Source: Haladaptatus sp. DYF46 (GTDB taxonomy: Archaea > Halobacteriota > Halobacteria > Halobacteriales > Haladaptataceae). Taken from it: a stretch of DNA of 64,000 bases. The position numbers and the translations under genes were made by a program. The stretch lies in the NCBI RefSeq assembly GCF_021083305.1, contig NZ_JAJFAY010000001.1:1550001-1614000 (forward strand). The letters run 5' to 3'. The notes under the pieces were generated by a model. That model made no database searches. It was not told the origin of the DNA and saw nothing but the letters and a program-made list of their open reading frames with translations. Shown one piece after another: positions 17,060 to 25,028 of this stretch. Position 1 is the stretch's first letter, and every line of letters begins with the position of its first letter.

Positions 17060-17491
17060 TCATCCTGGACTCGGCGCGACTCCCTCCCACGCGCTCCAAT
17101 CGAGGCCGACGCCGACGCCGAGGACGTCCAGTCGGGCGTACTGCGGCGGCGTGTCGCTCCCGTCACCCCCGCCGCTCGGGAGGAACTCGAACGTCGTCCA
17201 TTTCTCGCTCGTTTCGACGCGAGCGCGAAGCGTGACGGCGGTTCCCGTCGGGGCCGAGACGAACTGGCGGTACGTCTCACCGCTGCCCGCCGAAAGCACC
17301 ACCTCTAGCGTGGCTTTCGGCGAGTGATCGACCGTCGTGAAGGTCAGCGAAAGGTCCGATTCGGCCGTATTGTGAAGCCACAGGGTTCCGCCCGGATAGT
17401 TCGGGCCGGGGATGCCGTCTCCCATACACCCGGTCATCGAACCGATCGCGGCAGTCGCCCCGACCGTCGTCAGAAACCGTCGGCGATTCAT
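17060..17491 (-). CDS. Tat-exported lipoprotein of unknown function
   Basis: 143 residues. Twin-arginine signal NRRRFLTTVGATAAIGS ends in the lipobox MTGC, so the mature protein is predicted to be exported folded and lipid-anchored on the outside of the membrane. The mature domain of about 120 residues is beta-rich (GTLWLHNTAESDLSLTFTTV, TLEVVLSAGSGETY, TAVTLRARV), suggesting a small beta-sandwich. No family recognised. It converges with the PGF-CTERM gene with a 68-bp gap. Confidence 0.8.
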   Translation of the reverse strand: MNRRRFLTTVGATAAIGSMTGCMGDGIPGPNYPGGTLWLHNTAESDLSLTFTTVDHSPKATLEVVLSAGSGETYRQFVSAPTGTAVTLRARVETSEKWTTFEFLPSGGGDGSDTPPQYARLDVLGVGVGLDWSAWEGVAPSPG

Positions 17492-17615
17492 GTCACCATA
17501 CTCAGTTATGGGAACAAATGTTTTCTGGACGATGCACTTCAGGTTCTATCTCGGGACGGACCGCTCGCTGGTCGGCTCGAAATATGCGTCGAAAAGTCCG
17601 CGTTTTCGTTCCCGT

Positions 17616-18044
17616 TCAGGTGTCTTCGAACTCGTCGAGGAACTCGTGTGCATCACGGAGGATGTCGCGCGGTCCGTCCTGCGTGATGGTGTTTATTGCC
17701 TGCTCGTAGTCGCGCCACTGCAGGTCTCGATGTTCGGTCGAGAGTTCCGCGCTGGCCTCGTAGGACTTGGCGATGAACAGGTGGACGGTCTTGTGAATCG
17801 TCGTTCCGTTCGCCTCGAAGACGTAACTGTAGTCGTCGCGGAAGCCGTCGAGGAGCCGAAAATCCTCGATACCGGCCTCCTCTTTCACCTCCCGTATTGC
17901 CGTTTGCTGTAGCTCTTCGTCGCCCTCCACGCCGCCTTTCGGGAACTCCCAATCGCCCGGTCGGCTTTTGAGGAGGAGGTATTCTCGTCGACCGCGGGTA
18001 TCCCTGAACAGGATCGCACCCGCGCTCGTAGCGTTAACTGCCAT
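17616..18044 (-). CDS. NUDIX Ap4A hydrolase-like protein
   Basis: 142 residues. SAGAILFRD at the N-terminus, DWEFPKGGVEGDEE, and the NUDIX box ending REVKEEAGI are the standard features of asymmetric bis(5'-nucleosyl)-tetraphosphatase. The FPKGG motif distinguishes Ap4A hydrolases from MutT-like relatives. WRDYEQA near the C-terminus is also typical. It degrades stress dinucleotides in the cytoplasm (family knowledge). A TATA-like TTTAAT at 18068-18075 read on this strand lies 24-31 bp upstream, so the transcript is probably leaderless. Divergent from the uS10 paralogue. Confidence 0.9.
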   Translation of the reverse strand: MAVNATSAGAILFRDTRGRREYLLLKSRPGDWEFPKGGVEGDEELQQTAIREVKEEAGIEDFRLLDGFRDDYSYVFEANGTTIHKTVHLFIAKSYEASAELSTEHRDLQWRDYEQAINTITQDGPRDILRDAHEFLDEFEDT

Positions 18045-18084
18045 TGCGTTCAGGTACGAGGTTGGCCATTAAAGGAATGTCGAA

Positions 18085-18126
18085 CCAATATCGTAATTTC
18101 GTGCCACCAGCGCGCTCCGATATTGG
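18085..18126. promoter_or_regulatory. Inverted repeat between divergent genes
   Basis: CCAATATCG (18085-18093) and CGATATTGG (18118-18126) are perfect 9-bp inverted repeats with a 24-bp spacer. They lie upstream of both the Ap4A hydrolase and the uS10-like gene. This could be a two-site operator or a stem-loop; neither neighbour encodes a regulator. Confidence 0.4.
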
Positions 18127-18235
18127 GCTTCCGACGAGAACGCCATCGTTTCCCCCGTTATAGGGCGTAACAAAGCCGCGGGACGGAAGCAGATGTTTTA
18201 CGTAGCAGGATTGTGTACAGTCTACAGAGCTAGCC

Positions 18236-18568
18236 ATGACCTTCATTACGAAAGTACTCCTCCAAAGCGGGAACCGGCCCGTTCTCGACAACGTAGTATC
18301 GGACATTCGTTCGTTAGCCGGGCGAAAAGGTGCCGATCTTCGCGGACCGCACTCGGACCCGCCGGAGCGACATCGCGTTCCGCAGTACAAAACACTCTCG
18401 GGCGACGAGAGCCGACAGTTCCGAAGTTGGGACTACACCGTCTACACGCGACGGTTGGAAATCGTCGGGCACAACGACGTCTCCCGTCGCGTCGCACGGA
18501 TGGACTTCCCGCCGGGAATCCGCGTCGAGGTCGAACTCGAACAGATTCAGGGCATGGGGAAAGCCTGA
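18236..18568 (+). CDS. uS10-like ribosomal protein paralogue
   Basis: 110 residues. MTFITKVLLQSGNRPVLDNV, GADLRGPHSDPPERHRVPQY and YTVYTRRLEIVGHNDVSRRV follow the uS10 (S10/S20e) pattern of an alpha-beta plaits protein with a long loop. It is not the main S10 of the str operon, which is adjacent to EF-1A in archaea; no such neighbours are here. It is likely the second, stand-alone haloarchaeal uS10-family protein. Whether it enters the ribosome or has another RNA-binding role is unknown. A T-rich stretch follows the stop. Confidence 0.85.
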   Translation: MTFITKVLLQSGNRPVLDNVVSDIRSLAGRKGADLRGPHSDPPERHRVPQYKTLSGDESRQFRSWDYTVYTRRLEIVGHNDVSRRVARMDFPPGIRVEVELEQIQGMGKA

Positions 18569-18570
18569 CC

Positions 18571-18593
18571 GTCTTCTATTTTTCACTCTCTTT
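18571..18593 (+). terminator. T-rich terminator after uS10-like gene
   Basis: GTCTTCTATTTTTCACTC follows 3 bp after the stop. Runs of T in the non-template strand are the usual archaeal termination signal and the known target context of aCPSF1. Confidence 0.45.
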
Positions 18594-18646
18594 ACAATCC
18601 CGAAACGCGAGTGTCCCAGCGACCGCTCGGTCTCGACTGCCCGTCC

Positions 18647-19093
18647 TCAGGACCGTCTAACTGACGTTTCGAGGAGCCCGAGGCGACTGCTGAACACCGT
18701 CGCGTCCCGCGAGAACTCGTATTTCGTCCGCTCCTGTAGTGACCCTTTGGTGAACACGTACGAAGCACCGGCGACGCTCCCGGTTCCCCTGTCGTACCGA
18801 ATCGCATAGCCGTTGTAGTCGTCCGGTTGCGAGATTTCGGGTACTTCACCGCCGCCGGGAAGTGCGAGCATCCGCACCGTTATCGTCGCCGGAAGTATCG
18901 AGACGACGCGGAACTGTGCGTCCGCCACGTAGTCGTCGAAATACACCAGCGTGTCCCGTTCTCCCTGTGCCGCCACCGTCCCTACTCCCGCGATTCCGAG
19001 TCCGACCGCACTCGCCGCGAGAAACCCTTTTTTTAGGAACTCCCGCCGCGAATCCCGCGGGTTCGGGAGTTCTATCGAGTCGTTCGATTCCAT
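18647..19093 (-). CDS. Tat-exported protein of unknown function
   Basis: 148 residues from the MESNDS methionine. Twin-arginine signal SRREFLKKGFLAASAVGLGI followed by AGVGTVAAQG, which looks like an Ala-x-Ala cleavage site and not a lipobox. The mature part is about 100 residues and beta-rich (DTLVYFDDYVADAQFRVVSI, ATITVRMLALPGGGEVPEI). No family recognised. An in-frame ATG at 19132 would put 13 odd residues before the signal peptide, so I prefer 19093. Confidence 0.72.
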   Translation of the reverse strand: MESNDSIELPNPRDSRREFLKKGFLAASAVGLGIAGVGTVAAQGERDTLVYFDDYVADAQFRVVSILPATITVRMLALPGGGEVPEISQPDDYNGYAIRYDRGTGSVAGASYVFTKGSLQERTKYEFSRDATVFSSRLGLLETSVRRS

Positions 19094-19201
19094 CGTTCCG
19101 CACCCCCGTGGTACGTACTCGAAAGGAGGCATCTCGGCGGCATAAACTGGTCGTAAGCAACCGGTTACGGAGTTACCTCGACGTAACCGGGTCCGTTCCT
19201 C

Positions 19202-19462
19202 TCACTCGCCGTCGATGGTTTCGACGAACGTCGCCCGTCCCGTGTGGTCGTTCGCGTCGAACTCCTCGACTCGGAGTCGAACGCGGTCGTCCACTTTGCC
19301 CTGCGGTGCCCCGTCCACTTGGAGAACCGTATCACCAACTCGGGCAGTCGCGGTGCCGTTACGCTGTCCCGTGAGATACACGTCTATCTCCTCGCCGGTC
19401 TCGAACGTTGGGTTGTTCGACCGGAACGACCACCCGGCCAGATACTTGTCGAGGAGGCTCAT
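19202..19462 (-). CDS. Small TRAM-like/OB-fold haloarchaeal protein
   Basis: 86 residues, MSLLDKYLAGW at the start. The C-terminal two-thirds (GEEIDVYLTGQRNGTATARV, DTVLQVDGAPQGKVDDRVRL, ATFVETIDG) has the small beta-barrel look of a TRAM/OB domain. Its start codon overlaps the stop of the antiporter gene by four bases (ATGA at 19459-19462), so it is almost certainly translated by coupling and functions with, or is co-regulated with, the antiporter. Molecular function unknown. Confidence 0.78.
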   Translation of the reverse strand: MSLLDKYLAGWSFRSNNPTFETGEEIDVYLTGQRNGTATARVGDTVLQVDGAPQGKVDDRVRLRVEEFDANDHTGRATFVETIDGE

Positions 19463-21030
19463 ACCCGGGCCACCTCCTCGGCGCGGCGGTCGGAAACGTA
19501 CTCCAGCCCGAACCCGGTCAGCGCCGAGAACAGGAACACGCCGAACAGGAACCACCCGTGGAACACGAACGGCCAGACTTCCGCGGGGTTGACGACCATC
19601 GACCGGGTGAACCAGCCGAACTGGTCGCTGCCCACGAGTTGAATCATGGTCGCGTAGCCGACCAAGACGCCGCCGCCCCACGGGAAGATGTAGCCCATGG
19701 CGGAGCTGTTGGCGTCGAGGATGTTCGCGCGCCGGTAGCCGTTGACGTTGAACCGCTTGCCGATGCGAGCGACGTACGGCGCGATGGCGATTTCGGCGGC
19801 GGTGTTGATGGTGATCATCGCGTTGACGCCCGCCGTGCCGAGGACCATCGTTGTCTCCGCACGTCGGACGTTCGTCGCGACGGCGTTCAACAGGAAGTTC
19901 TGAATCGCCTCGAAGCCGCCGCCGCGAATCATTATCTGTGCACCCGCCACGATGAGCAGGGTCAACACGATGAGCGGGAAGAAGCCCGACGCGCCGCTGT
20001 AGAGACTGCCGCCGACCGTTCCGGCGTTGTCGGCGTTCACGGCGACGGTCTGAACGAACGGTAGGAAGCCGAAAGTACTCGCGAGCGGGCCGTTGTTCGG
20101 CGCGTAGAAGACCAGCATCTTCTGAATCGGCGCGAGGCCGGTGACGACGTTGACGGCGATTGCGAACACGAGTCCCCACGAGATGGCCTCGACGATGTGC
20201 CGACCCGAGACGGCCGTCACGATGACGATGCCCATCGACACGAGGTGGATGAGACCGATGGGATTGCTGTCCAGCGAGATGTCGGCGGCGATGTTCGCCC
20301 CCGCCATCGTCATCCCGGCGGCGACGTAGGCGACGAGCGCGAACACCGCCGCGGTGAGCGCGTATTTGAACCGGGAGGCGACGACGCCGCCGATGTCCGA
20401 ATTCTGCGTCACCGCGCTCACGATGGTCGTGTCGCTGACCGGTGCGAGGTTGTCGCCGAACACCGCACCCGACAGTATCGCGCCGAACATCAACACCGGA
20501 TTCGCGCCGACGACGAGTCCGGCCGGGAAGAACAGGCCGGTGAACGCGATGGTCGTCCCGTACCCCGTGCCGATGCCCGTGGCCAGCAGCGCCGCGAGGA
20601 TGAACGTCGCCGCCGGAAACAGCGACGCGCCGACGTGCAACGCGTTCGCGGCCCAGACGAGGCCCTGTACGAAGCCGCCGTCCTGTAACACTTGGGCGAA
20701 CATGCCCGCCCAGAGCCACGCGACGATGGCCGTCGCCGCCACGCGCTGGGTCATCCCCTCGAAGATGGTGTTGGCGTAGGTTTTCCAGTTACCCTTTGCG
20801 AAGAACATCCCGACGATGAGCGAGAGCAGCATCCCCACGACGAGGCCGGAGGTGCTCCCGACGCCGAGGAAACCGCTCTGGAACACGGCCCACACGATGA
20901 ACAACCCGATGGGGAGCGCGCTCATCGCCGTCCCGCCGTAGAACTCGATACGGGACTCGTGTCGCGCGTGTTCCGCTTGCGCTAACTCCTCTTCGACTTC
21001 ATCGCCGCGTTCGTCATCTGGCGAACTCAT
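19459..21030 (-). CDS. nhaC: NhaC-family Na+/H+ antiporter
   Basis: 523-residue polytopic membrane protein with about 11-12 helices and an acidic cytoplasmic N-terminus of about 35 residues. Diagnostic NhaC stretches are GTGYGTTIAFTGLFFPAG, GAILSGAVFGDNLAPVSDTT and AAEIAIAPYVARIGKR. In haloarchaea these carriers usually exchange Na+ for H+, although some relatives carry organic substrates. The neighbouring M20 amidohydrolase makes an organic-substrate role possible here. Followed by an ATGA-overlapping small gene. Its promoter region contains a palindrome (21043-21057) between TATA and start. Confidence 0.88.
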   Translation of the reverse strand: MSSPDDERGDEVEEELAQAEHARHESRIEFYGGTAMSALPIGLFIVWAVFQSGFLGVGSTSGLVVGMLLSLIVGMFFAKGNWKTYANTIFEGMTQRVAATAIVAWLWAGMFAQVLQDGGFVQGLVWAANALHVGASLFPAATFILAALLATGIGTGYGTTIAFTGLFFPAGLVVGANPVLMFGAILSGAVFGDNLAPVSDTTIVSAVTQNSDIGGVVASRFKYALTAAVFALVAYVAAGMTMAGANIAADISLDSNPIGLIHLVSMGIVIVTAVSGRHIVEAISWGLVFAIAVNVVTGLAPIQKMLVFYAPNNGPLASTFGFLPFVQTVAVNADNAGTVGGSLYSGASGFFPLIVLTLLIVAGAQIMIRGGGFEAIQNFLLNAVATNVRRAETTMVLGTAGVNAMITINTAAEIAIAPYVARIGKRFNVNGYRRANILDANSSAMGYIFPWGGGVLVGYATMIQLVGSDQFGWFTRSMVVNPAEVWPFVFHGWFLFGVFLFSALTGFGLEYVSDRRAEEVARV

Positions 21031-21042
21031 TCATAATACCTC

Positions 21043-21057
21043 TGTCACTCCGTGACA
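21043..21057. promoter_or_regulatory. Operator-like palindrome upstream of nhaC
   Basis: TGTCACTCCGTGACA is a perfect 6-bp inverted repeat with a 3-bp centre. It lies between the TATA element TATAAAA (21072-21078, used on the minus strand) and the ATG at 21030, the place where a repressor would block transcription start. Confidence 0.5.
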
Positions 21058-21220
21058 AGCCACCGAAGTGGTATAAAAGTAGTCCGCAAAAATTGACAGA
21101 CAGTGGGAGTTCGAGACGAAAAATCGAACGACGGTGCGAACCGCAAACGCACGTGAATCGAACTCGGACACGCCTCCCGTCTTGAATTCCGACACGTCAC
21201 TCGCATGGCCGCTTTTGGAG

Positions 21221-21228
21221 TATTTAAG
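21221..21228 (+). promoter_or_regulatory. TATA box of the amidohydrolase gene
   Basis: TATTTAAG lies 25-32 bp before the ATG at 21253, so the transcript is leaderless and the upstream in-frame ATG at 21205 is not the start. Confidence 0.6.
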
Positions 21229-21252
21229 GCCCACCCCGCCGTCCACCCTGCC

Positions 21253-22536
21253 ATGAGCCAACAGGCCAGCCGTGACAGACTCGTAGAACTCCGCCGCGAT
21301 CTTCATCGACACCCGGAACCCGCGTGGTGTGAGTTCTACACCACCGCTCGAATCGTGGACGAACTCGAATCCATCGGCGTGGACGAGCTGTACGTCGGTC
21401 CCGAGGTTCTCGCACAGGAAGAGCGCATGTCCGTCCCGGACGACGACGAACTCGAAACGTGGTACGAACAGGCGCGCGCCGCCGGGGCGCGCGAGGACGT
21501 CCTCGAACGGCTCGACGGCGGCAACACGGGCGCGATTGCGGTCCTCGAACGCGGCGAGGGACCGACCGTCGCCCTTCGCGTGGACATCGACGGACTGGTT
21601 CGGGAAGAATCGACCGACGGCGACCACGTTCCCGCCGCGGAAGGCTTCCGTTCCGAACACGCGGGCGCGATGCACGCGTGCGGCCACGACTCGCACATCA
21701 CGATGGGGATCGGCGTGCTCGAAGCGATAAAGGACAGCGACTTCGAGGGGACGTTCAAGGTCCTCTTCCAACCCGGAGAGGAGATGGTGGCCGGGGGCAA
21801 GCCGATGGCCAAGAGCGGCCATCTGGACGATGTGGACTACCTCCTCGCGGTCCACATCGGTCTCGACCACCCGACCGGCGAAGTCGTCGCGGGCGTCGAC
21901 GGGTTCCTCGCGGTGGACCACTTCCGCGCGGATTTCTCCGGCGTCCCGGCCCACGCCGGCGGCCAACCGAACGCCGGCGAGAACGCCATTCAGGCGATGG
22001 CCACCGCCATTCAGAACCTCTATGCAATTCCGCGGCACGAGGACGGTCCGACGCGAGTCAACGCGGGACAGGTCGGCGGCGGAACGGCGACGAACATCAT
22101 CCCGGAACACGCGTACATCGACGGCGAGGTTCGCGGCGAGACGACGGAACTCAAGGATTACATGAAAGAACGCGCGGAGCGCGTCCTCGAAAACGCGGCG
22201 GAGATGCACGGATGCACCGTCGAACTCAGTGCGGAGGGGGAAGCGCCGAGCGCGGAGAGCGACGAGGGCTTGGTCGAAATCGTCCACGACGTCTCGCTGA
22301 ACACGGACGGCGTCGATAACCCGATTCGCCGCGACACGCTCGGCGGCAGCGAGGACGCCACGTATCTGATGCAGGAAGTCCAAGGAAACGGCGGCCTCGC
22401 GGCGTACGTCGGCGTCGGAACCGACCACCCGGGCGGCCACCACACCGCGACGTTCGACGTGGACGAGGACAGCCTTCCGATCGGCGTGGACCTCCTCTCG
22501 ACAGCTATCCTCGAAATAGCTCGACAACGACCATAG
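21253..22536 (+). CDS. M20-family amidohydrolase (aminoacylase/AbgB-like)
   Basis: 427-residue cytoplasmic zinc hydrolase of peptidase family M20D. Motifs are LRRDLHRHPEPAWCEF at the N-terminus, LRVDIDGL, MHACGHDSHITMGIGV with metal ligands, FQPGEE with the catalytic Glu, and the dimerisation-domain region AHAGGQPNAGENA. A C-terminal TDHPGGHHTATFD carries the last metal His. The insertion in the 70-100 region (YEQARAAGAREDVLERLDGG) is like the AbgB/aminobenzoyl-glutamate group. It probably cleaves an N-acyl amino acid or related amide. Divergent from nhaC, so substrate uptake and cleavage may be linked (inference). Confidence 0.9.
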   Translation: MSQQASRDRLVELRRDLHRHPEPAWCEFYTTARIVDELESIGVDELYVGPEVLAQEERMSVPDDDELETWYEQARAAGAREDVLERLDGGNTGAIAVLERGEGPTVALRVDIDGLVREESTDGDHVPAAEGFRSEHAGAMHACGHDSHITMGIGVLEAIKDSDFEGTFKVLFQPGEEMVAGGKPMAKSGHLDDVDYLLAVHIGLDHPTGEVVAGVDGFLAVDHFRADFSGVPAHAGGQPNAGENAIQAMATAIQNLYAIPRHEDGPTRVNAGQVGGGTATNIIPEHAYIDGEVRGETTELKDYMKERAERVLENAAEMHGCTVELSAEGEAPSAESDEGLVEIVHDVSLNTDGVDNPIRRDTLGGSEDATYLMQEVQGNGGLAAYVGVGTDHPGGHHTATFDVDEDSLPIGVDLLSTAILEIARQRP

Positions 22537-22709
22537 TTGGGGAAAGTCCACCGACACCGAACGGATAGTATCGTCTCCGAATCTTGTCCATCAAGAGTGG
22601 ACTCAGTATCCCCAACAGTTTCAATTGAACACGGTAATTTTTATAATCCCCCATCACAACCCTCTGAGTAGATTCGAACAAGATTGCAGTGTTCGAGAGG
22701 TACACACCT

Positions 22710-23027
22710 ATGAACGGGAACATCAACGACAGTAACGACGGTGCGGTTATGACGAACACGACACAGTCGAATCGGTACACTTGCTACGCGAACGAGGAGC
22801 AACTCAGCACGGCGGTGGTCATGGCGCTCGCCGATATTACTGGGGGCGACCCGGGGAATATCGGGGTCCCGCTATACGACGTCATCGACCCGGACGCCCT
22901 CGACAATCTCTTTAGCGACAAACACGACGGCTCCCCTCGAACGGGCGGAAAAGTCGTGTTTACCATCCTCAACTACGAAGTAACCGTCCAGAGTTACGGT
23001 GAAATCGTCATCCAAGAGCTAGAATAA
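22710..23027 (+). CDS. HalOD1 output-domain protein
   Basis: 105 residues. After a short polar N-terminus, LSTAVVMALADITGGDPGNI and GVPLYDVIDPDALDNLF match the haloarchaeal HalOD1 domain, usually a stand-alone or C-terminal output module of signalling proteins. GGKVVFTILNYEVTVQSYGE completes the alpha-beta fold. The same domain occurs at 55777-56109. The start is uncertain: ATG at 22749 and GTG at 22689 are alternatives. A T/A-rich block TTTTTATAATC at about 22636-22646 may be the promoter. No partner gene is visible. Confidence 0.82.
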   Translation: MNGNINDSNDGAVMTNTTQSNRYTCYANEEQLSTAVVMALADITGGDPGNIGVPLYDVIDPDALDNLFSDKHDGSPRTGGKVVFTILNYEVTVQSYGEIVIQELE

Positions 23028-23031
23028 CTCG

Positions 23032-23060
23032 ACGCTCTTTTTCCGTTCGTTGTTGCTTCC
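23032..23060 (+). terminator. T-rich terminator after HalOD1 gene
   Basis: GCTCTTTTTCCGTTCGTTG just after the stop is T-rich in an otherwise GC-rich context. The remaining gap to 23203 shows nothing else recognisable. Confidence 0.4.
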
Positions 23061-23203
23061 GTCGGGTTTCCACACCCGCAACAGTGCTATGAGATAGCAT
23101 GTCATTTGTCGATCGCCTCCGTTTCCCTCCCGGTCGAGTCATATGGAACTCACCGGATTCGAGCAGAGAACGGTCGGATGTGGGATTCGACGGGTGGTCG
23201 GAA

Positions 23204-24571
23204 TCAGTATTTCGGCACCGCGCCGGTGGTCGCGTACACGTCGTCCATCAGGTCGTCACGGACGTCCTGCCACGCCGGGAGTCCGCGGGGGTCGGTCGGG
23301 TAGTGGTCGTAGTGGTCGAGGACCCGGTCGGCCAACTTCTTCGTCTTGTAGAGGTCGTAGACGAGTCGCCAATGGTCCCGGGCGTCGAGCGCCGTCTGGA
23401 GTTTGAGTTTCAGGCCGATGTTGGCGCTCCCCGAGTACAGCGCCTCGGACAGTTTTTCGGCGGGAAGCGCGCCGAGCATCCCCATCAGGTCGTCCACGTC
23501 CACGGCGGTCGTGAAGATGTTGTAGATGTCGAGGCCCGCGTAGCGCGCGCCGAAGTGGTCCATGACGCGTCGATTGTACTCCCAGAGGGCGTGTTCGCTC
23601 GTGTCCCCGGTTTCGAAGGCCTCGATGGCCTGCTCACCCGCATACTTGCCCGCGTAGGCCGCGCCCGCGATACCGCCCCCGGTCGTCGGGTTGACGTGGC
23701 CCGCCGCGTCGCCGACGGCGATAAAGCCGGGTGCGACGGCCGAATCGTACGGTCGGCGGGTCGGCAGCGCCGCGCCGAGTTTGTCCTCGACGGTCGCCCC
23801 CTGGAACTCGGGTCGGGTGCGCAGGTCGCGCTTCAGGTCGTCCACGAGTTCCATCGGCTTTTCGTTCATCTGGAAACCCAATCCGGCGTTGATTTCCGTG
23901 CTGGTGCGCGGGAAGTACCAGAGATAGCCCGCGGCGCGGTCGGTGGGTTTGAACACGAGGGCGTCGTCCCACTCCACCGGTTCGTCCACGTGGATGATTT
24001 CGCGGTAGGCCGAACAGAACTGCGAGTAGGTGACGTTCGTGTCGAACGTCGAATCGGAGAAGTCCGTCTTGTCCTGCAACAGGGAGAGCGCCCCCGCGGC
24101 GTCGATGAGGAGGTCCGATTCGTACTCCACCACGTCGCCCTCGTGCTTCGCTCGAACGCCCGTCACGCGTCCGGCGTCGTCCTGCGTCACGTCCTGAACG
24201 ACCGTGTCGTAGTGGAACTCCGCGCCGGCGTCCTTCGCGCCCTGAATGATGCGCCGTCCGTACTCCCAGCGGTCGATGACGGCGAGTTCGCCGGGCACGG
24301 GAATTTCGAGAACCGTGTCCTCCCGCGGAATCTCGAACCGCCCGTGGTCCACGCCCGTGTTGGTGAACGCGGGTTCGAGTTTCTCCTTTGGAATCGCCTC
24401 GGGGAAGGCGTCCGCCCCCTTCAGCGCGTCGCCACACGCGATGTGGCCCGCCTCCTCCTCCGTCTTCCGCTCGACGATCACCACGTCGTATCCCTCGCGG
24501 GCCACGGTCGCCGCGGCGTAACACCCCGACGTTCCCGCACCGACGACGACCATATCGTATCGTTCGCTCAT
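23204..24571 (-). CDS. Geranylgeranyl reductase-family flavoprotein
   Basis: 455 residues. N-terminal FAD Rossmann motif MVVVGAGTSGCYAAATVARE, then CGDALKG, and the family signature GDAAGHVNPTTGGGIAGAAYAGK in the second half. These enzymes saturate the isoprenoid chains of archaeal membrane lipids or related prenyl compounds, membrane-associated with FAD. CGD near residue 47 is the Cys region implicated in digeranylgeranylglycerophospholipid reductases. A 2Fe-2S ferredoxin gene faces it at 24695 and could supply electrons (inference). Several paralogues are common in haloarchaea, so exact substrate is uncertain. Confidence 0.88.
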   Translation of the reverse strand: MSERYDMVVVGAGTSGCYAAATVAREGYDVVIVERKTEEEAGHIACGDALKGADAFPEAIPKEKLEPAFTNTGVDHGRFEIPREDTVLEIPVPGELAVIDRWEYGRRIIQGAKDAGAEFHYDTVVQDVTQDDAGRVTGVRAKHEGDVVEYESDLLIDAAGALSLLQDKTDFSDSTFDTNVTYSQFCSAYREIIHVDEPVEWDDALVFKPTDRAAGYLWYFPRTSTEINAGLGFQMNEKPMELVDDLKRDLRTRPEFQGATVEDKLGAALPTRRPYDSAVAPGFIAVGDAAGHVNPTTGGGIAGAAYAGKYAGEQAIEAFETGDTSEHALWEYNRRVMDHFGARYAGLDIYNIFTTAVDVDDLMGMLGALPAEKLSEALYSGSANIGLKLKLQTALDARDHWRLVYDLYKTKKLADRVLDHYDHYPTDPRGLPAWQDVRDDLMDDVYATTGAVPKY

Positions 24572-24657
24572 GCGTTTCGCTACGAGAGGGAAGCGAGAAA
24601 ACTCTTTATCCCCTATTGTGTCCTCGTGAAGAGGACGGTAAACGAACGACGGCGTGC

Positions 24658-24666
24658 ATAAAGAGT
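24658..24666 (+). promoter_or_regulatory. TATA-like box of the ferredoxin gene
   Basis: CATAAAGAG lies 29-37 bp before the ATG at 24695. A separate A/T block CTCTTTAT near 24602-24609 probably serves the divergent reductase. Confidence 0.45.
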
Positions 24667-24694
24667 TTTGCCGAGTTGTTTCGTACGCCGGGGT

Positions 24695-25027
24695 ATGACC
24701 GATTACACCGTCGAGTTCGTCGGCACCGGCGAATCCATCGAGGTCTCGGACAAACAGACCATCCTCAAGGCCTGCATCGAGGAGGGCATCGCACAGGAGT
24801 ACTCCTGTCGCGTCGGCATGTGTCTCGCCTGCTCGGCGGAAATCGTCGACGGGGACGTCACCCAACCCGCCGCCCGCGGACTGACCGAGGAGGAAGCCGA
24901 AAACTACGCGCTCACCTGCATGGCGCGACCGCAGAGCGACCTGAAACTCGACCGGGGCAAATACCCGCCGAGCATCGAGGCCGACGCCGAGGCGATGGAC
25001 GAATCCGCCGCCGCGGCGGACGACTGA
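24695..25027 (+). CDS. [2Fe-2S] ferredoxin, plant type
   Basis: 110 residues. The four cluster Cys are in SCRVGMCLACSAE (C-x5-C-x2-C) and the distant LTCMARP, typical of plant/halobacterial [2Fe-2S] ferredoxins. It lacks the long acidic N-terminal insertion of the main halobacterial ferredoxin, so it is a second, shorter type. The C-terminal tail DESAAAADD is acidic and disordered. It is a candidate electron donor to the adjacent geranylgeranyl reductase-like enzyme. The convergent AAC(3) gene ends 1 bp after its stop. Confidence 0.92.
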   Translation: MTDYTVEFVGTGESIEVSDKQTILKACIEEGIAQEYSCRVGMCLACSAEIVDGDVTQPAARGLTEEEAENYALTCMARPQSDLKLDRGKYPPSIEADAEAMDESAAAADD

Positions 25028-25028
25028 G

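Noticed and set aside
20720-22557. Long minus-strand ORFs such as 21031-22557 (508 aa) and the 19202-20719 frame (505 aa).
   Set aside because: They are antisense or out-of-frame shadows of the amidohydrolase and nhaC genes, which have clear families, membrane helices and promoters. The true small gene 19202-19462 is in the tail of the latter frame.
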